A stretch of 64,000 bases of DNA from Pseudomonas zanjanensis (GTDB lineage Bacteria > Pseudomonadota > Gammaproteobacteria > Pseudomonadales > Pseudomonadaceae). Under the pieces are notes generated by a model. That model made no database searches. It was given only the letters and a program-made list of their open reading frames with translations, and was not told the DNA's origin. Shown here piece after piece: positions 17,935-24,960 of the stretch. Positions within the stretch are counted from its first letter, which is position 1, and each line of letters opens with the position of its first letter. The position numbers and the translations under genes were made by a program. The DNA is taken from contig NZ_JABWRB020000001.1 of assembly GCF_014268745.2 (NCBI RefSeq), positions 3,162,001-3,226,000 on the forward strand, given 5' to 3'.

Positions 17935-18112
17935 TCAGTTTTCGTCTCGGAATTTTTTAGCCAGTATCCCAAGCCTAGTCATCACGGCATCGACCTTCGC
18001 CTTGTCGTGCGCATACGGCGCGAAAAAAGCCAGGATCATGTATCGGTCTTCGTAAAGCTCGCCCTGTACGTAGACTAAAGCGGCATTCAGCTGCGGCCGC
18101 CTTATGTCGCAT
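17935..18112 (-). pseudogene. small gene with a probable frameshift
   Basis: A protein-like stretch (NAALVYVQGELYEDRYMILA, ending AKKFRDEN) is open on the minus strand and stops at 17935, but has no good start in its own frame. An ATG at 18112, overlapping the end of the preceding small gene, opens a second frame (MRHKAAAAEC). One lost or gained base near 18080 would join the two. Uncertain. Confidence 0.4.
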
Positions 18113-18224
18113 TTTCTGTAGGCTTGCCGATCGGAAGCCCTGAACTTTTGGGGTGGTAGAGCGATATGAATATGGCGAAGTTGGCCGGATCGAGCCGCTG
18201 CCGGCTCGTGGTATGGCTGATCAC
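18102..18224 (-). CDS. 40-residue protein in overlapping-gene operon
   Basis: Starts with a GTG whose last bases form the TGA of the preceding gene (GTGA overlap). The product begins VISHTTSRQRLDPANFAI and ends GKPTENAT. Coding character is suggested by the coupled start and the sensible composition. Function is unknown. Confidence 0.45.
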   Translation of the reverse strand: MISHTTSRQRLDPANFAIFISLYHPKSSGLPIGKPTENAT

Positions 18225-18373
18225 ACCCCCATATAACTGGGAAGTGTCTGACCTTTGCTATCCATGCAGACGGTAAAATCTTTAATTATCTGGTCTAGTG
18301 CAAAAGGATGGGCTGCGAGTGCCAACTCGATATCAGCCCGCAATTCAGGATGGATTTCGACTCGAATAACCAC
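18221..18373 (-). CDS. 50-residue protein in overlapping-gene operon
   Basis: Starts with a GTG overlapping the TAG stop of the preceding gene (TAGTG). The product begins VVIRVEIHPELRADIELALA and ends LPSYMGV. It looks like a complete small cytosolic protein or the first part of a split one. No family recognised. Confidence 0.5.
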   Translation of the reverse strand: MVIRVEIHPELRADIELALAAHPFALDQIIKDFTVCMDSKGQTLPSYMGV

Positions 18374-18735
18374 TATCCGACTTGATCGATCAGACGCTGT
18401 GTGTTGCGGGTCGTCAGGGTTTTCAGCCCTTCCAAGTCGATATCGCTCTCGATGACATTCGGGACGATTGTGCGTTGACGTATCAGGGAATCATTCATCG
18501 CCGCAACCGAGCGCGCCTTCGCTACAGCTCGAAGCAGCGTATTGAACTCTTTTTCGCTCCCGACCGGAATACCTGCTTCACGGAGCCTCTTCTCTACAAA
18601 CCTCAGGTTGTCTGCGATCAAGCCAAAAGGATGGTCTTCCAGATGGCATTCTGGAACGTCTGCCTCGCACAAAATCCTGGTGTATTTACTCATGTCGGTT
18701 TCGAGCCTGCGCAGTTCGCCAACAACACTTTTCAC
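18373..18735 (-). CDS. 120-residue hypothetical protein in overlapping-gene operon
   Basis: Starts with a GTG overlapping the TGA of the 58-residue gene upstream (GTGA). It is a highly helical protein (SKYTRILCEADVPECHLED, then ADNLRFVEKRLREAGIP), likely cytosolic. No family recognised. Confidence 0.6.
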   Translation of the reverse strand: MKSVVGELRRLETDMSKYTRILCEADVPECHLEDHPFGLIADNLRFVEKRLREAGIPVGSEKEFNTLLRAVAKARSVAAMNDSLIRQRTIVPNVIESDIDLEGLKTLTTRNTQRLIDQVG

Positions 18736-18908
18736 AAGTTCACAAGATCCTGCACATTCGCCTGGGTCCGCTTCGCTGCAGTTGATTGTTTGGCTGGCAC
18801 TACTTCCGCATGCGCCATTTGATCAGTCATGACCAAGCATGCCGCAACCATAGTCATGGCGATGGTCGGCCCCGACCAAGAGCCTTTGCTTTGAGCTGCT
18901 ACTGTCAT
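18732..18908 (-). CDS. 58-residue secreted or membrane-anchored small protein, first of operon
   Basis: From the ATG at 18908 the frame gives a 58-residue protein with a hydrophobic core (IAMTMVAACLVM) ending in AHA like a signal-peptidase site, then a hydrophilic tail (VVPAKQSTAAKRTQANVQDL). The stop overlaps the GTG of the 120-residue gene. Function is unknown. Confidence 0.5.
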   Translation of the reverse strand: MTVAAQSKGSWSGPTIAMTMVAACLVMTDQMAHAEVVPAKQSTAAKRTQANVQDLVNL

Positions 18909-19155
18909 AACGTCACCAAATCTATCGAATTGCTCAAATACTATACAGTGAAATCAAGGCTCGATGCATGGCAGCGAGCAGCCGGTAGTTAAAGCCAGCG
19001 ATACGCCTATCCACCGTTTACCAAACCTTTTTCCTGAAAACATCCAGAGCGTAACGCGATGGAAAACCTCCGGCGAGGGGCTTGGGGTCAGATTAGTGCC
19101 CTTGAAGAGATTTTCAGAAACCTCCTACGTCGCAGCGTTAAAAACCCCCAGACGC
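18909..19155. other. chromosomal flank up to attL
   Basis: About 250 bases between the small-gene operon and the prophage attachment site. No gene seen; it should hold the operon promoter. Confidence 0.5.
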
Positions 19156-19262
19156 AAAAAGGGCCCACCTTTCGGTGAGCCCTTCTAGACCGCCCAGCAG
19201 AGCGGATTTTGTTTGGTAGGCGCGATTGGACTCGAACCAACGACCCCCACCATGTCAAGGTG
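19156..19262. repeat. attL (107-bp core)
   Basis: Identical to 62526-62632. It contains the tRNA terminator hairpin and the last 49 nucleotides of tRNA-Val. Identity ends abruptly at 19262 (next bases ACCG against GTGC at attR). Confidence 0.92.
19214..19262 (-). pseudogene. 3' fragment of tRNA-Val
   Basis: Carries the 3' CCA end through the anticodon loop (GAC) but lacks the 5' half, because integration split the target. The intact gene is at 62584-62660. Confidence 0.9.
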
Positions 19263-19462
19263 ACCGTGAAGCAAGTGTAACATCATGAAAAATAAAGGAA
19301 AGTTTCCCCCCGCCGAGTGTTTTAAGTTCGACGTATCACCCTATAAGAATCAATAACTTAGCCTTGTATATTCCTACAGTATTGCCCCTCCTCCGGCGTC
19401 CTGCCGACAAGCCCCTCTTCCCCAAACTGCTACGCTGACTCCATTGCCCAAGGAGTCGTCAC

Positions 19463-19672
19463 ATGCCCAACTCGGACCTTCTCCCTTCCCTGCTGTGCAA
19501 AATCAACGAGAACCAGCTCGCGCTTGAGGCCGCCATCATGGAGCTATCCAATTGGGTAGAGGCACGCGGCTCGGCTGACGTGGCCGACAACGTGCGCGGC
19601 GCCCTGGACACCATCGACAGGAACGAAGAATTTATCAAGCTGACGCTTGCCGTGCTGATGGCGCCGGAATGA
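19463..19672 (+). CDS. small phage protein, unknown
   Basis: A 69-residue helical acidic protein with AAGGAG upstream of the ATG. It is the first gene inside attL. Short helical proteins of this kind are common at Pseudomonas prophage ends; no function known. Confidence 0.6.
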   Translation: MPNSDLLPSLLCKINENQLALEAAIMELSNWVEARGSADVADNVRGALDTIDRNEEFIKLTLAVLMAPE

Positions 19673-19723
19673 AATAACGCTGCTCGTCGGCTCACACTCG
19701 CCCGGGTCTCATCGCCTCGATTA

Positions 19724-19739
19724 CTGTACATACAAACAG
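19724..19739. promoter_or_regulatory. LexA (SOS) box
   Basis: CTGTACATACAAACAG fits CTGT-N8-ACAG exactly. It lies 23 bases before the ATG of the 246-residue gene that precedes SRAP, so this two-gene unit should be induced by DNA damage. Confidence 0.75.
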
Positions 19740-19761
19740 TACCTAGCAAGCGATCCCCATC

Positions 19762-20502
19762 ATGAACTTTGAACAGGCCAAGGCGCTGAGGATCCAGCTC
19801 TGGCGAACAACCCTCGACGACCACGACTTCCGAATGGAGAGCCCGGAGGCGCATCGTTCCACCCTCCTCGAGTCAAGCGCCCGGCTAGCAGAGGAAGGGC
19901 TCATTGATCGGATTGAACAGTTCGAGATGGATGAAATGGCGAACGCCGCGTACTGGCACGCGGTGGAAGAGCTGCAATCGAACCCGACTATTTTCCGGCC
20001 CTCATATGGCTATGACGTCCTTCCCCGAGGCGGAGGGCCAAGGATCGGGACGATTTTCCATTCTGTTCTCCGCCTGGATGCAAGCAGTAGCGATTCACTC
20101 CGCCCCTATGATGGGAAGGTTTACCGGGACGAGACTGGGCTGGTGCTGAAATACAGTTCCTCGACGGAGACCGGGAGCATCGAGGGGTTAGTCCTGACTA
20201 TGGCAGACGGAAGGCAGTTCGACCTGATCGAGGCCAGGCGGATGGTGCAGGGAAAGGTGTACACAGCTATTGAGGATCCAGACGTGTATCGCTGGATGGT
20301 CGATGTCGTCCAGGTCGCCACTGAAACCCGGGACGTCGACATCGTGGAGAGAATCAGGCCCTTTCTGGAACTGGCGAGATTCCGTCAGTGCTCGACGTGC
20401 CTAGACCGCTTTGGCAAACGAGAGGATTGCACTGTATGCGACGGCCAGGGTTTCGTCCCCAAGCTCTTGAGCCGTAGCTATCTTCATAATTCAGGGGGTT
20501 GA
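19762..20502 (+). CDS. zinc-motif hypothetical protein, SOS-linked
   Basis: A 246-residue protein with a helical N-terminal half, a beta-rich middle (DRPYDG-like turns, DGRQFDLIEA) and a C-terminal pair of Cys pairs (CSTC ... CTVCDGQGF, about residues 214-233) like a DnaJ/zinc-ribbon knuckle. It directly follows a LexA box, and its stop is three bases from the SRAP start, so the two form one operon. The role is unknown; a DNA-repair partner of SRAP is a fair guess. Confidence 0.65.
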   Translation: MNFEQAKALRIQLWRTTLDDHDFRMESPEAHRSTLLESSARLAEEGLIDRIEQFEMDEMANAAYWHAVEELQSNPTIFRPSYGYDVLPRGGGPRIGTIFHSVLRLDASSSDSLRPYDGKVYRDETGLVLKYSSSTETGSIEGLVLTMADGRQFDLIEARRMVQGKVYTAIEDPDVYRWMVDVVQVATETRDVDIVERIRPFLELARFRQCSTCLDRFGKREDCTVCDGQGFVPKLLSRSYLHNSGG

Positions 20503-20504
20503 AC

Positions 20505-21197
20505 ATGTGTGGACGACTCTCGCAGTACTCCGGCATCCACGACTTCGTGGCGGCCCTGAGCATGCCCAACGCTTTGGTCAATTCCGCCGGCGACCTGCCG
20601 CTGGAGAAGTACAACGGCGCCCCGTCGCAGCAGCTCGCCCTCTTCCACTTGGAGGATGATGTCCTACACGCCGATATGGTGCGCTGGGGCTGGCGGCCGG
20701 CCTGGGCCAAAGACCGGGCAGCGCCGATCAATGCCCGGGTCGAGAAAGTCGCCCACGGACCGTTCTACCGGTCGATCTGGCCGAACCGCGCAATCACGCC
20801 TATCAACAACTGGTTTGAGTGGGTCGATGAGGGCGGCCCCAAGAAGCAGCCCTACTTGATCCGCCGGCGAGACCAGGCTCCTGTCCTGTGCGCGTCCATC
20901 GGCCAGTTCCCCGGTGGTGGACGTGAGCCGGGTGAGCACGACGGCTTTGTGATCATCACCGCCGACAGCGTGGGCGGCATGGTCGACATCCACGACCGCC
21001 GTCCGGTGGTGCTGACGCCGGACTTGGCCCGCGAGTGGCTGGATCCGGCCACACCAAAGGAGCGGGCAGAGCAGATAGTCCTGCATCAGGGCGAGCCGGC
21101 CGAGGCCTTCGAGTGGTTCAAGGTGGACCGCGCCGTCGGCAATGTGCGCAACCAAGGCCCCGAACTGATCAGGCCTATCGCCGACCCACTTCTTTAG
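20505..21197 (+). CDS. SRAP-family abasic-site DNA-protein crosslink protein (YedK/HMCES-like)
   Basis: The ATG at 20505 puts the catalytic cysteine at position 2 (MCGRLSQ) as the family requires; a TTG two codons upstream would bury it. Other active-site elements are present: PINARVEK, ITPINNWFEW (Asn/Glu) and DIHDRRPVVL (His). SRAP proteins crosslink through Cys2 to abasic sites in single-stranded DNA and shield them. The length of 230 residues is normal. It overlaps the spanin gene at the 3' end, tail to tail. Confidence 0.92.
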   Translation: MCGRLSQYSGIHDFVAALSMPNALVNSAGDLPLEKYNGAPSQQLALFHLEDDVLHADMVRWGWRPAWAKDRAAPINARVEKVAHGPFYRSIWPNRAITPINNWFEWVDEGGPKKQPYLIRRRDQAPVLCASIGQFPGGGREPGEHDGFVIITADSVGGMVDIHDRRPVVLTPDLAREWLDPATPKERAEQIVLHQGEPAEAFEWFKVDRAVGNVRNQGPELIRPIADPLL

Positions 21198-21690
21198 CGT
21201 AGGCCTGGCACGCCTGCAGCGCGATCAACCCCCGGTCGCCGGTGTCGGTGATGGCGATAATTCTTTGAGCATGCGCTGGGTCAAGTTGGGCTCGACGGGC
21301 TCCATGAACCACGCCGACGGCGCCGGTGGCGGCAGGCACTCCGTTGCAACCGGCAGGATCCTCGGCGAGGAGGACTGACAGCCGCAAATCAGCAGTGGCA
21401 AGGCGATCGCGCAGGCGATCTTGATTACGTTGGACATCGGTAAGCACTCGGTGGTGGGTTTGGTCATCTGCGGCGAGCTGCTGCTCCAGGGCCAGACGCT
21501 TGCCCTGCTCTGCCTGGACCTGATCAGCGGCCGCGCTGCCGATCTTGGCAAGGTCGGATAGGTGCGCATTGGTCTGATCGGCGAGCTGACCGCTATGCCG
21601 CCAGTCCTGCACCTTCCACGTAGCGCTCATGGCCAGAATCAACGCCACGGCCATGCCGGCGATCATCAGCTTCAGGCTGGCGGGGCTCAT
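21175..21690 (-). CDS. Rz-like inner-membrane spanin (i-spanin)
   Basis: A 171-residue protein with one N-terminal membrane helix (LKLMIAGMAVALILAMSATW) and a coiled-coil periplasmic body (QAEQGKRLALEQQLAADDQ). With Rz1 it fuses inner and outer membranes in the last step of lysis. It overlaps the endolysin stop by four bases. Confidence 0.85.
   Translation of the reverse strand: MSPASLKLMIAGMAVALILAMSATWKVQDWRHSGQLADQTNAHLSDLAKIGSAAADQVQAEQGKRLALEQQLAADDQTHHRVLTDVQRNQDRLRDRLATADLRLSVLLAEDPAGCNGVPAATGAVGVVHGARRAQLDPAHAQRIIAITDTGDRGLIALQACQAYAKEVGRR
21225..21437 (-). CDS. Rz1-like outer-membrane spanin lipoprotein
   Basis: Embedded in Rz in another frame. From the ATG at 21437 it encodes a 70-residue lipoprotein with lipobox LICGC (about residues 14-18) and a proline-rich body (CLPPPAPSAW), as in lambda Rz1. 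Confidence 0.85.
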   Translation of the reverse strand: MSNVIKIACAIALPLLICGCQSSSPRILPVATECLPPPAPSAWFMEPVEPNLTQRMLKELSPSPTPATGG

Positions 21691-22112
21691 GGCACGTCCT
21701 TGAAGAAGATGTGGTTGCCCAGGCGGAAGGTCTGGGTTGCGTCTTTGGCCCAGGCTGGCGGCTTCGGCATCGTGGTCGCGTAGTAATGGGTCGCGCCATT
21801 GGTGATGTCAGGCTCCTGGCCGGAGATCACCAGGTCGGCCGCCCGCTGCGCCTGGGCGAACTGCTTCGGCGGGATCGGCTTGGCGCCGCTCAGGTAGGGA
21901 TAGTTCGGGTCGTTCTTGTTCCAGCAGCTGAACTGGTATGGCTTCAGGCAGACGCCGGCGTAGCCCTCGCCCCACCACGAACGATCCTTACCGTCGTTCA
22001 CGCGGTTGCGGATGACGCAGGCCACGGCCACCTGGCCGGCGAAACTCTCGCCACGGGCTTCGCCCCACAGCGTGCGCGCGAGGATGTCGCGGTCCTTCTC
22101 GGTTGCGGTCAT
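21687..22112 (-). CDS. endolysin, cell-wall hydrolase of SleB type
   Basis: A 141-residue Hydrolase_2 (SleB/CwlJ) domain: RDILARTLWGEARGE with the catalytic Glu near residue 18, then VACVIRNRVNDG and YQFSCWN, as in many Pseudomonas phage endolysins that cut peptidoglycan. No signal peptide, so it needs the holin, which here is encoded 22 kb away. Confidence 0.88.
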   Translation of the reverse strand: MTATEKDRDILARTLWGEARGESFAGQVAVACVIRNRVNDGKDRSWWGEGYAGVCLKPYQFSCWNKNDPNYPYLSGAKPIPPKQFAQAQRAADLVISGQEPDITNGATHYYATTMPKPPAWAKDATQTFRLGNHIFFKDVP

Positions 22113-22127
22113 AACTTTTCTCCGAGC

Positions 22128-22152
22128 AAAAAAAATCCCGCTCGATGGCGGG
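22128..22152 (-). terminator. intrinsic terminator between tail-fibre and lysis genes
   Basis: CCCGC/GCGGG stem followed by eight T on the minus strand. Confidence 0.7.
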
Positions 22153-22171
22153 TTGCGGTGTTCTAGTTACG

Positions 22172-22540
22172 TCAGATGGGTTCAGCGGCGGCCAGCATCG
22201 GAGCTGCGATAATCTCCGGCATTGGCGGCTCAACAGGCCAGACCGGGGCCTGGTACCAAGTCGGCTGAACCGTGACCTTGCCGAGGGCGAACTTGTACGT
22301 TTTCCAGGCTTTGAGCGGCGCCCCCAGCGCGACCTGTTCAGCCTCCTCCTCTGGCGTTGCCTCGCCGATGTCGATGCCGAAGCCGATGGTGTCGATGCGA
22401 TCCTGGATGCGCTCGATTTGCGCCAGAGCTCTGGCATTCCGGGCTGATAGCTCGGCCTTCGCTGCGGCCAGTTGAGCGGCCGCTGCTGCGGCATCCTTGA
22501 TGGCTTTGGTAATCAGTTGGGACCAGTCAATATTGCTCAT
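22172..22540 (-). CDS. tail fibre assembly-like protein
   Basis: A 122-residue protein with an alanine-rich helical N-terminus (AAAAAAQLAAAKAELSARN) and a C-terminal W-rich segment (PLKAWKTYKFALGKV, PTWYQAPVWP) typical of phage tail fibre chaperones. It lies downstream of the fibre gene, overlapping its small neighbour by four bases. Confidence 0.7.
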   Translation of the reverse strand: MSNIDWSQLITKAIKDAAAAAAQLAAAKAELSARNARALAQIERIQDRIDTIGFGIDIGEATPEEEAEQVALGAPLKAWKTYKFALGKVTVQPTWYQAPVWPVEPPMPEIIAAPMLAAAEPI

Positions 22541-22848
22541 ATTCCAGCCTCGAAAAGTGGTCCAGGGAACACAACCGGGCCATCCAGGACATTTTTGAGC
22601 GGAACCGGGAAGGCCTGTTCGGGGCTGTAGTTCCAGGGGTTCGGGAGCAGCAGTGTCAGAACCAGCTCGCCATTGATTCGATCTACATCCCCAGCGAACC
22701 AGATCGAATTTATTGCATGCCGCGGTAACGTGTCGCCATCGCCGACTGGCGAAAAGTCGAAGTCTTCGCCATTAACCGTCAGGACATCGCCGTTCTTTAT
22801 TACCTCTAGCGTGTCATCTCGCCGCTGAGGGCTAAGTATGATTTTCAT
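22537..22848 (-). CDS. small tail-fibre-linked protein
   Basis: A 103-residue protein from the ATG at 22848 (MKIILSPQRRDDTLEVIKNG). The start overlaps the stop of the tail fibre gene (TGATG). It probably helps fibre assembly or forms part of the tip; function unknown. Confidence 0.65.
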   Translation of the reverse strand: MKIILSPQRRDDTLEVIKNGDVLTVNGEDFDFSPVGDGDTLPRHAINSIWFAGDVDRINGELVLTLLLPNPWNYSPEQAFPVPLKNVLDGPVVFPGPLFEAGI

Positions 22849-23951
22849 CAATACCACCTTCCAATTGCAATAATAGAACCAAACACTCCCAACGATGCTG
22901 AAGAGAAAGTGCTCCACCATTTGAAATCGCACGCTGTGTTAGACACAGTGCGCAATGTAATTCCTAATGAGATGGTGTCAGACGAGTTCCTGCCAACAAA
23001 ACTAGAAACTGTAGGTGTAGCAAAAAATGGCATTGGCCAAGTAATAGAGACGCTTGCCGATTGGAAAAGAGTGCCTGACGCAGTGTTAACGGCTTGGGCT
23101 ATGGTAGGCATACTAACCATGCATATCTGAGTACCGTCAGCGAAGCGGGTATATTCTCCGTTAGAGTTTGTACCCCGCTCGATAATAGCTCCTGTCGGAA
23201 CCCCGCCAGACTGAGACGTCGTCCCGACAATAGGACTACCTACCACACTCCAGGCCGTCCAAGTCCCGCTGTTGAGCACTCGCTTGTATTCAACGCCGGT
23301 TGTGACCACGTAATAATTTTGGATAGCGTAAGCCTGCGTGATACTCCTGTTCCAAAGATAACCGTTGGTAGAGGAAGGTGCGCTGCCCTGGTTTGCGCCT
23401 GACGCAACATAATAGAACCCATTGGACCTGAGAGCATCGATAGTGGTCCCGGCCACGCTATTCAACGATTCAGCACCGATACCGTGGTCACCGACCCTGA
23501 GGACGCGGCCGACTGTCGAATCAGCCGCGGAGGTAGTCAGCGTGGCTGGTGCGGCCGTCCCAAGCCCCAGACCTTCGCGTGCGGTTTGGAGATCCGTACC
23601 GCCAGTACCACCCTTGTTGAGCGGCAGCACGTCGTAGTTGCCGGTGGTCTTGAGGGCTGCGAGCTGGGTGCCGTAGGCGTTCACGATGGATCTAAGCGCA
23701 TCAGCTGAATCCTTGACGTAGCCCTGCATGGGTGCCAGCGCATAGCTGCCGCCAGATGCCGTCGCGCCGATGTACGGAGGATCGATGGAGATCGCCGTGT
23801 TGCTCGCTACGTTGGTGACCTCATACCACCGGCCATCCGGCCCACGAAATGCATCACCGACCCGGCTGTTTACGATGAAGGCGGTGCCAGTACCTGTAAC
23901 GGCATTGGAATTCAGGGTGACGTTGACCGTCCCCGCTTTATACCAGGGCAT
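22848..23951 (-). CDS. tail fibre protein
   Basis: A 367-residue protein from the ATG at 23951 (AAGGAA upstream). The N-terminus MPWYKAGTVNVTLNSNAVTG is the usual phage-tail anchor of Pseudomonas fibres. It is followed by PLNKGGTGGTDLQTAREGLG and GTTSQSGGVPTGAIIERGTN collar motifs, with a beta-rich receptor-binding end. It should determine host range. Confidence 0.88.
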   Translation of the reverse strand: MPWYKAGTVNVTLNSNAVTGTGTAFIVNSRVGDAFRGPDGRWYEVTNVASNTAISIDPPYIGATASGGSYALAPMQGYVKDSADALRSIVNAYGTQLAALKTTGNYDVLPLNKGGTGGTDLQTAREGLGLGTAAPATLTTSAADSTVGRVLRVGDHGIGAESLNSVAGTTIDALRSNGFYYVASGANQGSAPSSTNGYLWNRSITQAYAIQNYYVVTTGVEYKRVLNSGTWTAWSVVGSPIVGTTSQSGGVPTGAIIERGTNSNGEYTRFADGTQICMVSMPTIAQAVNTASGTLFQSASVSITWPMPFFATPTVSSFVGRNSSDTISLGITLRTVSNTACDFKWWSTFSSASLGVFGSIIAIGRWY

Positions 23952-23962
23952 AAAAATTTCCT

Positions 23963-24637
23963 TTATAGTTTCGCAAATACAGCGGGCATGAAGAATACAA
24001 TTGGATTGGACGGCCCAACTGTTATCGCGTAGAGGTTCCCGCCCGAAAAATCCCACCAACAATATAACGCCCGATTAAGTCCATCATCAGCCAGCATGTG
24101 CATGCTAAACGTGTTGATGAGCATGTATTCGCCAACCGGGAAATCAAAATTGACCCGGTAATAACTTCGGGTCACCCCTTGGGAGGTGTTATCACTTTTT
24201 ATATATGTCCAGTTCTGGAAAGACCTTGTAAATCTAGCGTATGGGGTGCCGCTATCAAACAAAAGCTTTGAGCTACCATCCCAAATCCTCATCCCAAAAT
24301 CTGCAAGTGCAGTGGCTGCGAACCCGCAAGCGAAGTATGAACCGTTCGGTTGCAAGGTATTTTCGTTGTAGGCCCGTACGTAGAAGCCGGTCCAAGCGCC
24401 GGGGGATCCGATTACCCGCATCAAGCACAGACCAGCTATGCCGCTACTTCCGGCAGGGCGGACAAATACTAGCGGCGGCTCCTGGCTGGTAATGGTTCGT
24501 GGAAACGATGTCACTGACCCTAGCCCAGACTCTTGTGTCGGAGAATAAGTACCCTTCGCCAAAACAACGAGTCGAGTGAACTCGGAATCTACAGTCACGA
24601 CATTGCTATCGTTTTTGAATTCTAGTCCGAAAGACAT
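23963..24637 (-). CDS. DUF6453-like tail tip protein, long form
   Basis: A 224-residue beta-rich protein starting MSFGLEFKNDSNVVTVDSEF, homologous at its start to the adjacent 107-residue protein. It lies between gpJ and the fibre, so it is likely a tail-tip or receptor-binding accessory. Its ATG overlaps the upstream stop (TAATG). Confidence 0.65.
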   Translation of the reverse strand: MSFGLEFKNDSNVVTVDSEFTRLVVLAKGTYSPTQESGLGSVTSFPRTITSQEPPLVFVRPAGSSGIAGLCLMRVIGSPGAWTGFYVRAYNENTLQPNGSYFACGFAATALADFGMRIWDGSSKLLFDSGTPYARFTRSFQNWTYIKSDNTSQGVTRSYYRVNFDFPVGEYMLINTFSMHMLADDGLNRALYCWWDFSGGNLYAITVGPSNPIVFFMPAVFAKL

Positions 24638-24960
24638 TAGGAAAACCTTATGGCGATTAGACGCATTGTTACGCCAGTGGTACTACTGTACTGCTCGCGA
24701 CCACGAACATAGCTATAAACACGGACAGCATCGGTTATAACTTCCGTTTCAAGCTGCGAAGACAGATTAATATCGTAACTCCCAATCGGGACTACAAAGG
24801 CAGTCCCGTTGGTTGGTGTCAGCCCGGGCACAGATATAGTTTGGAAATTTTTCGAGTTACTTCCAGTGACTACACCGCTGTACACAACTCTCATCGTGAA
24901 CGACGAAGGATCGAGCGTGACGTTGCCGTTCTCATCCCGGATTTCCAGCCCGTAACTCAT
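24637..24960 (-). CDS. DUF6453-like tail tip protein, short form
   Basis: A 107-residue protein starting MSYGLEIRDENGNVTLDPSS, a short paralogue of the next gene; the pair looks like a duplication. It overlaps the end of gpJ by four bases. Confidence 0.65.
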   Translation of the reverse strand: MSYGLEIRDENGNVTLDPSSFTMRVVYSGVVTGSNSKNFQTISVPGLTPTNGTAFVVPIGSYDINLSSQLETEVITDAVRVYSYVRGREQYSSTTGVTMRLIAIRFS

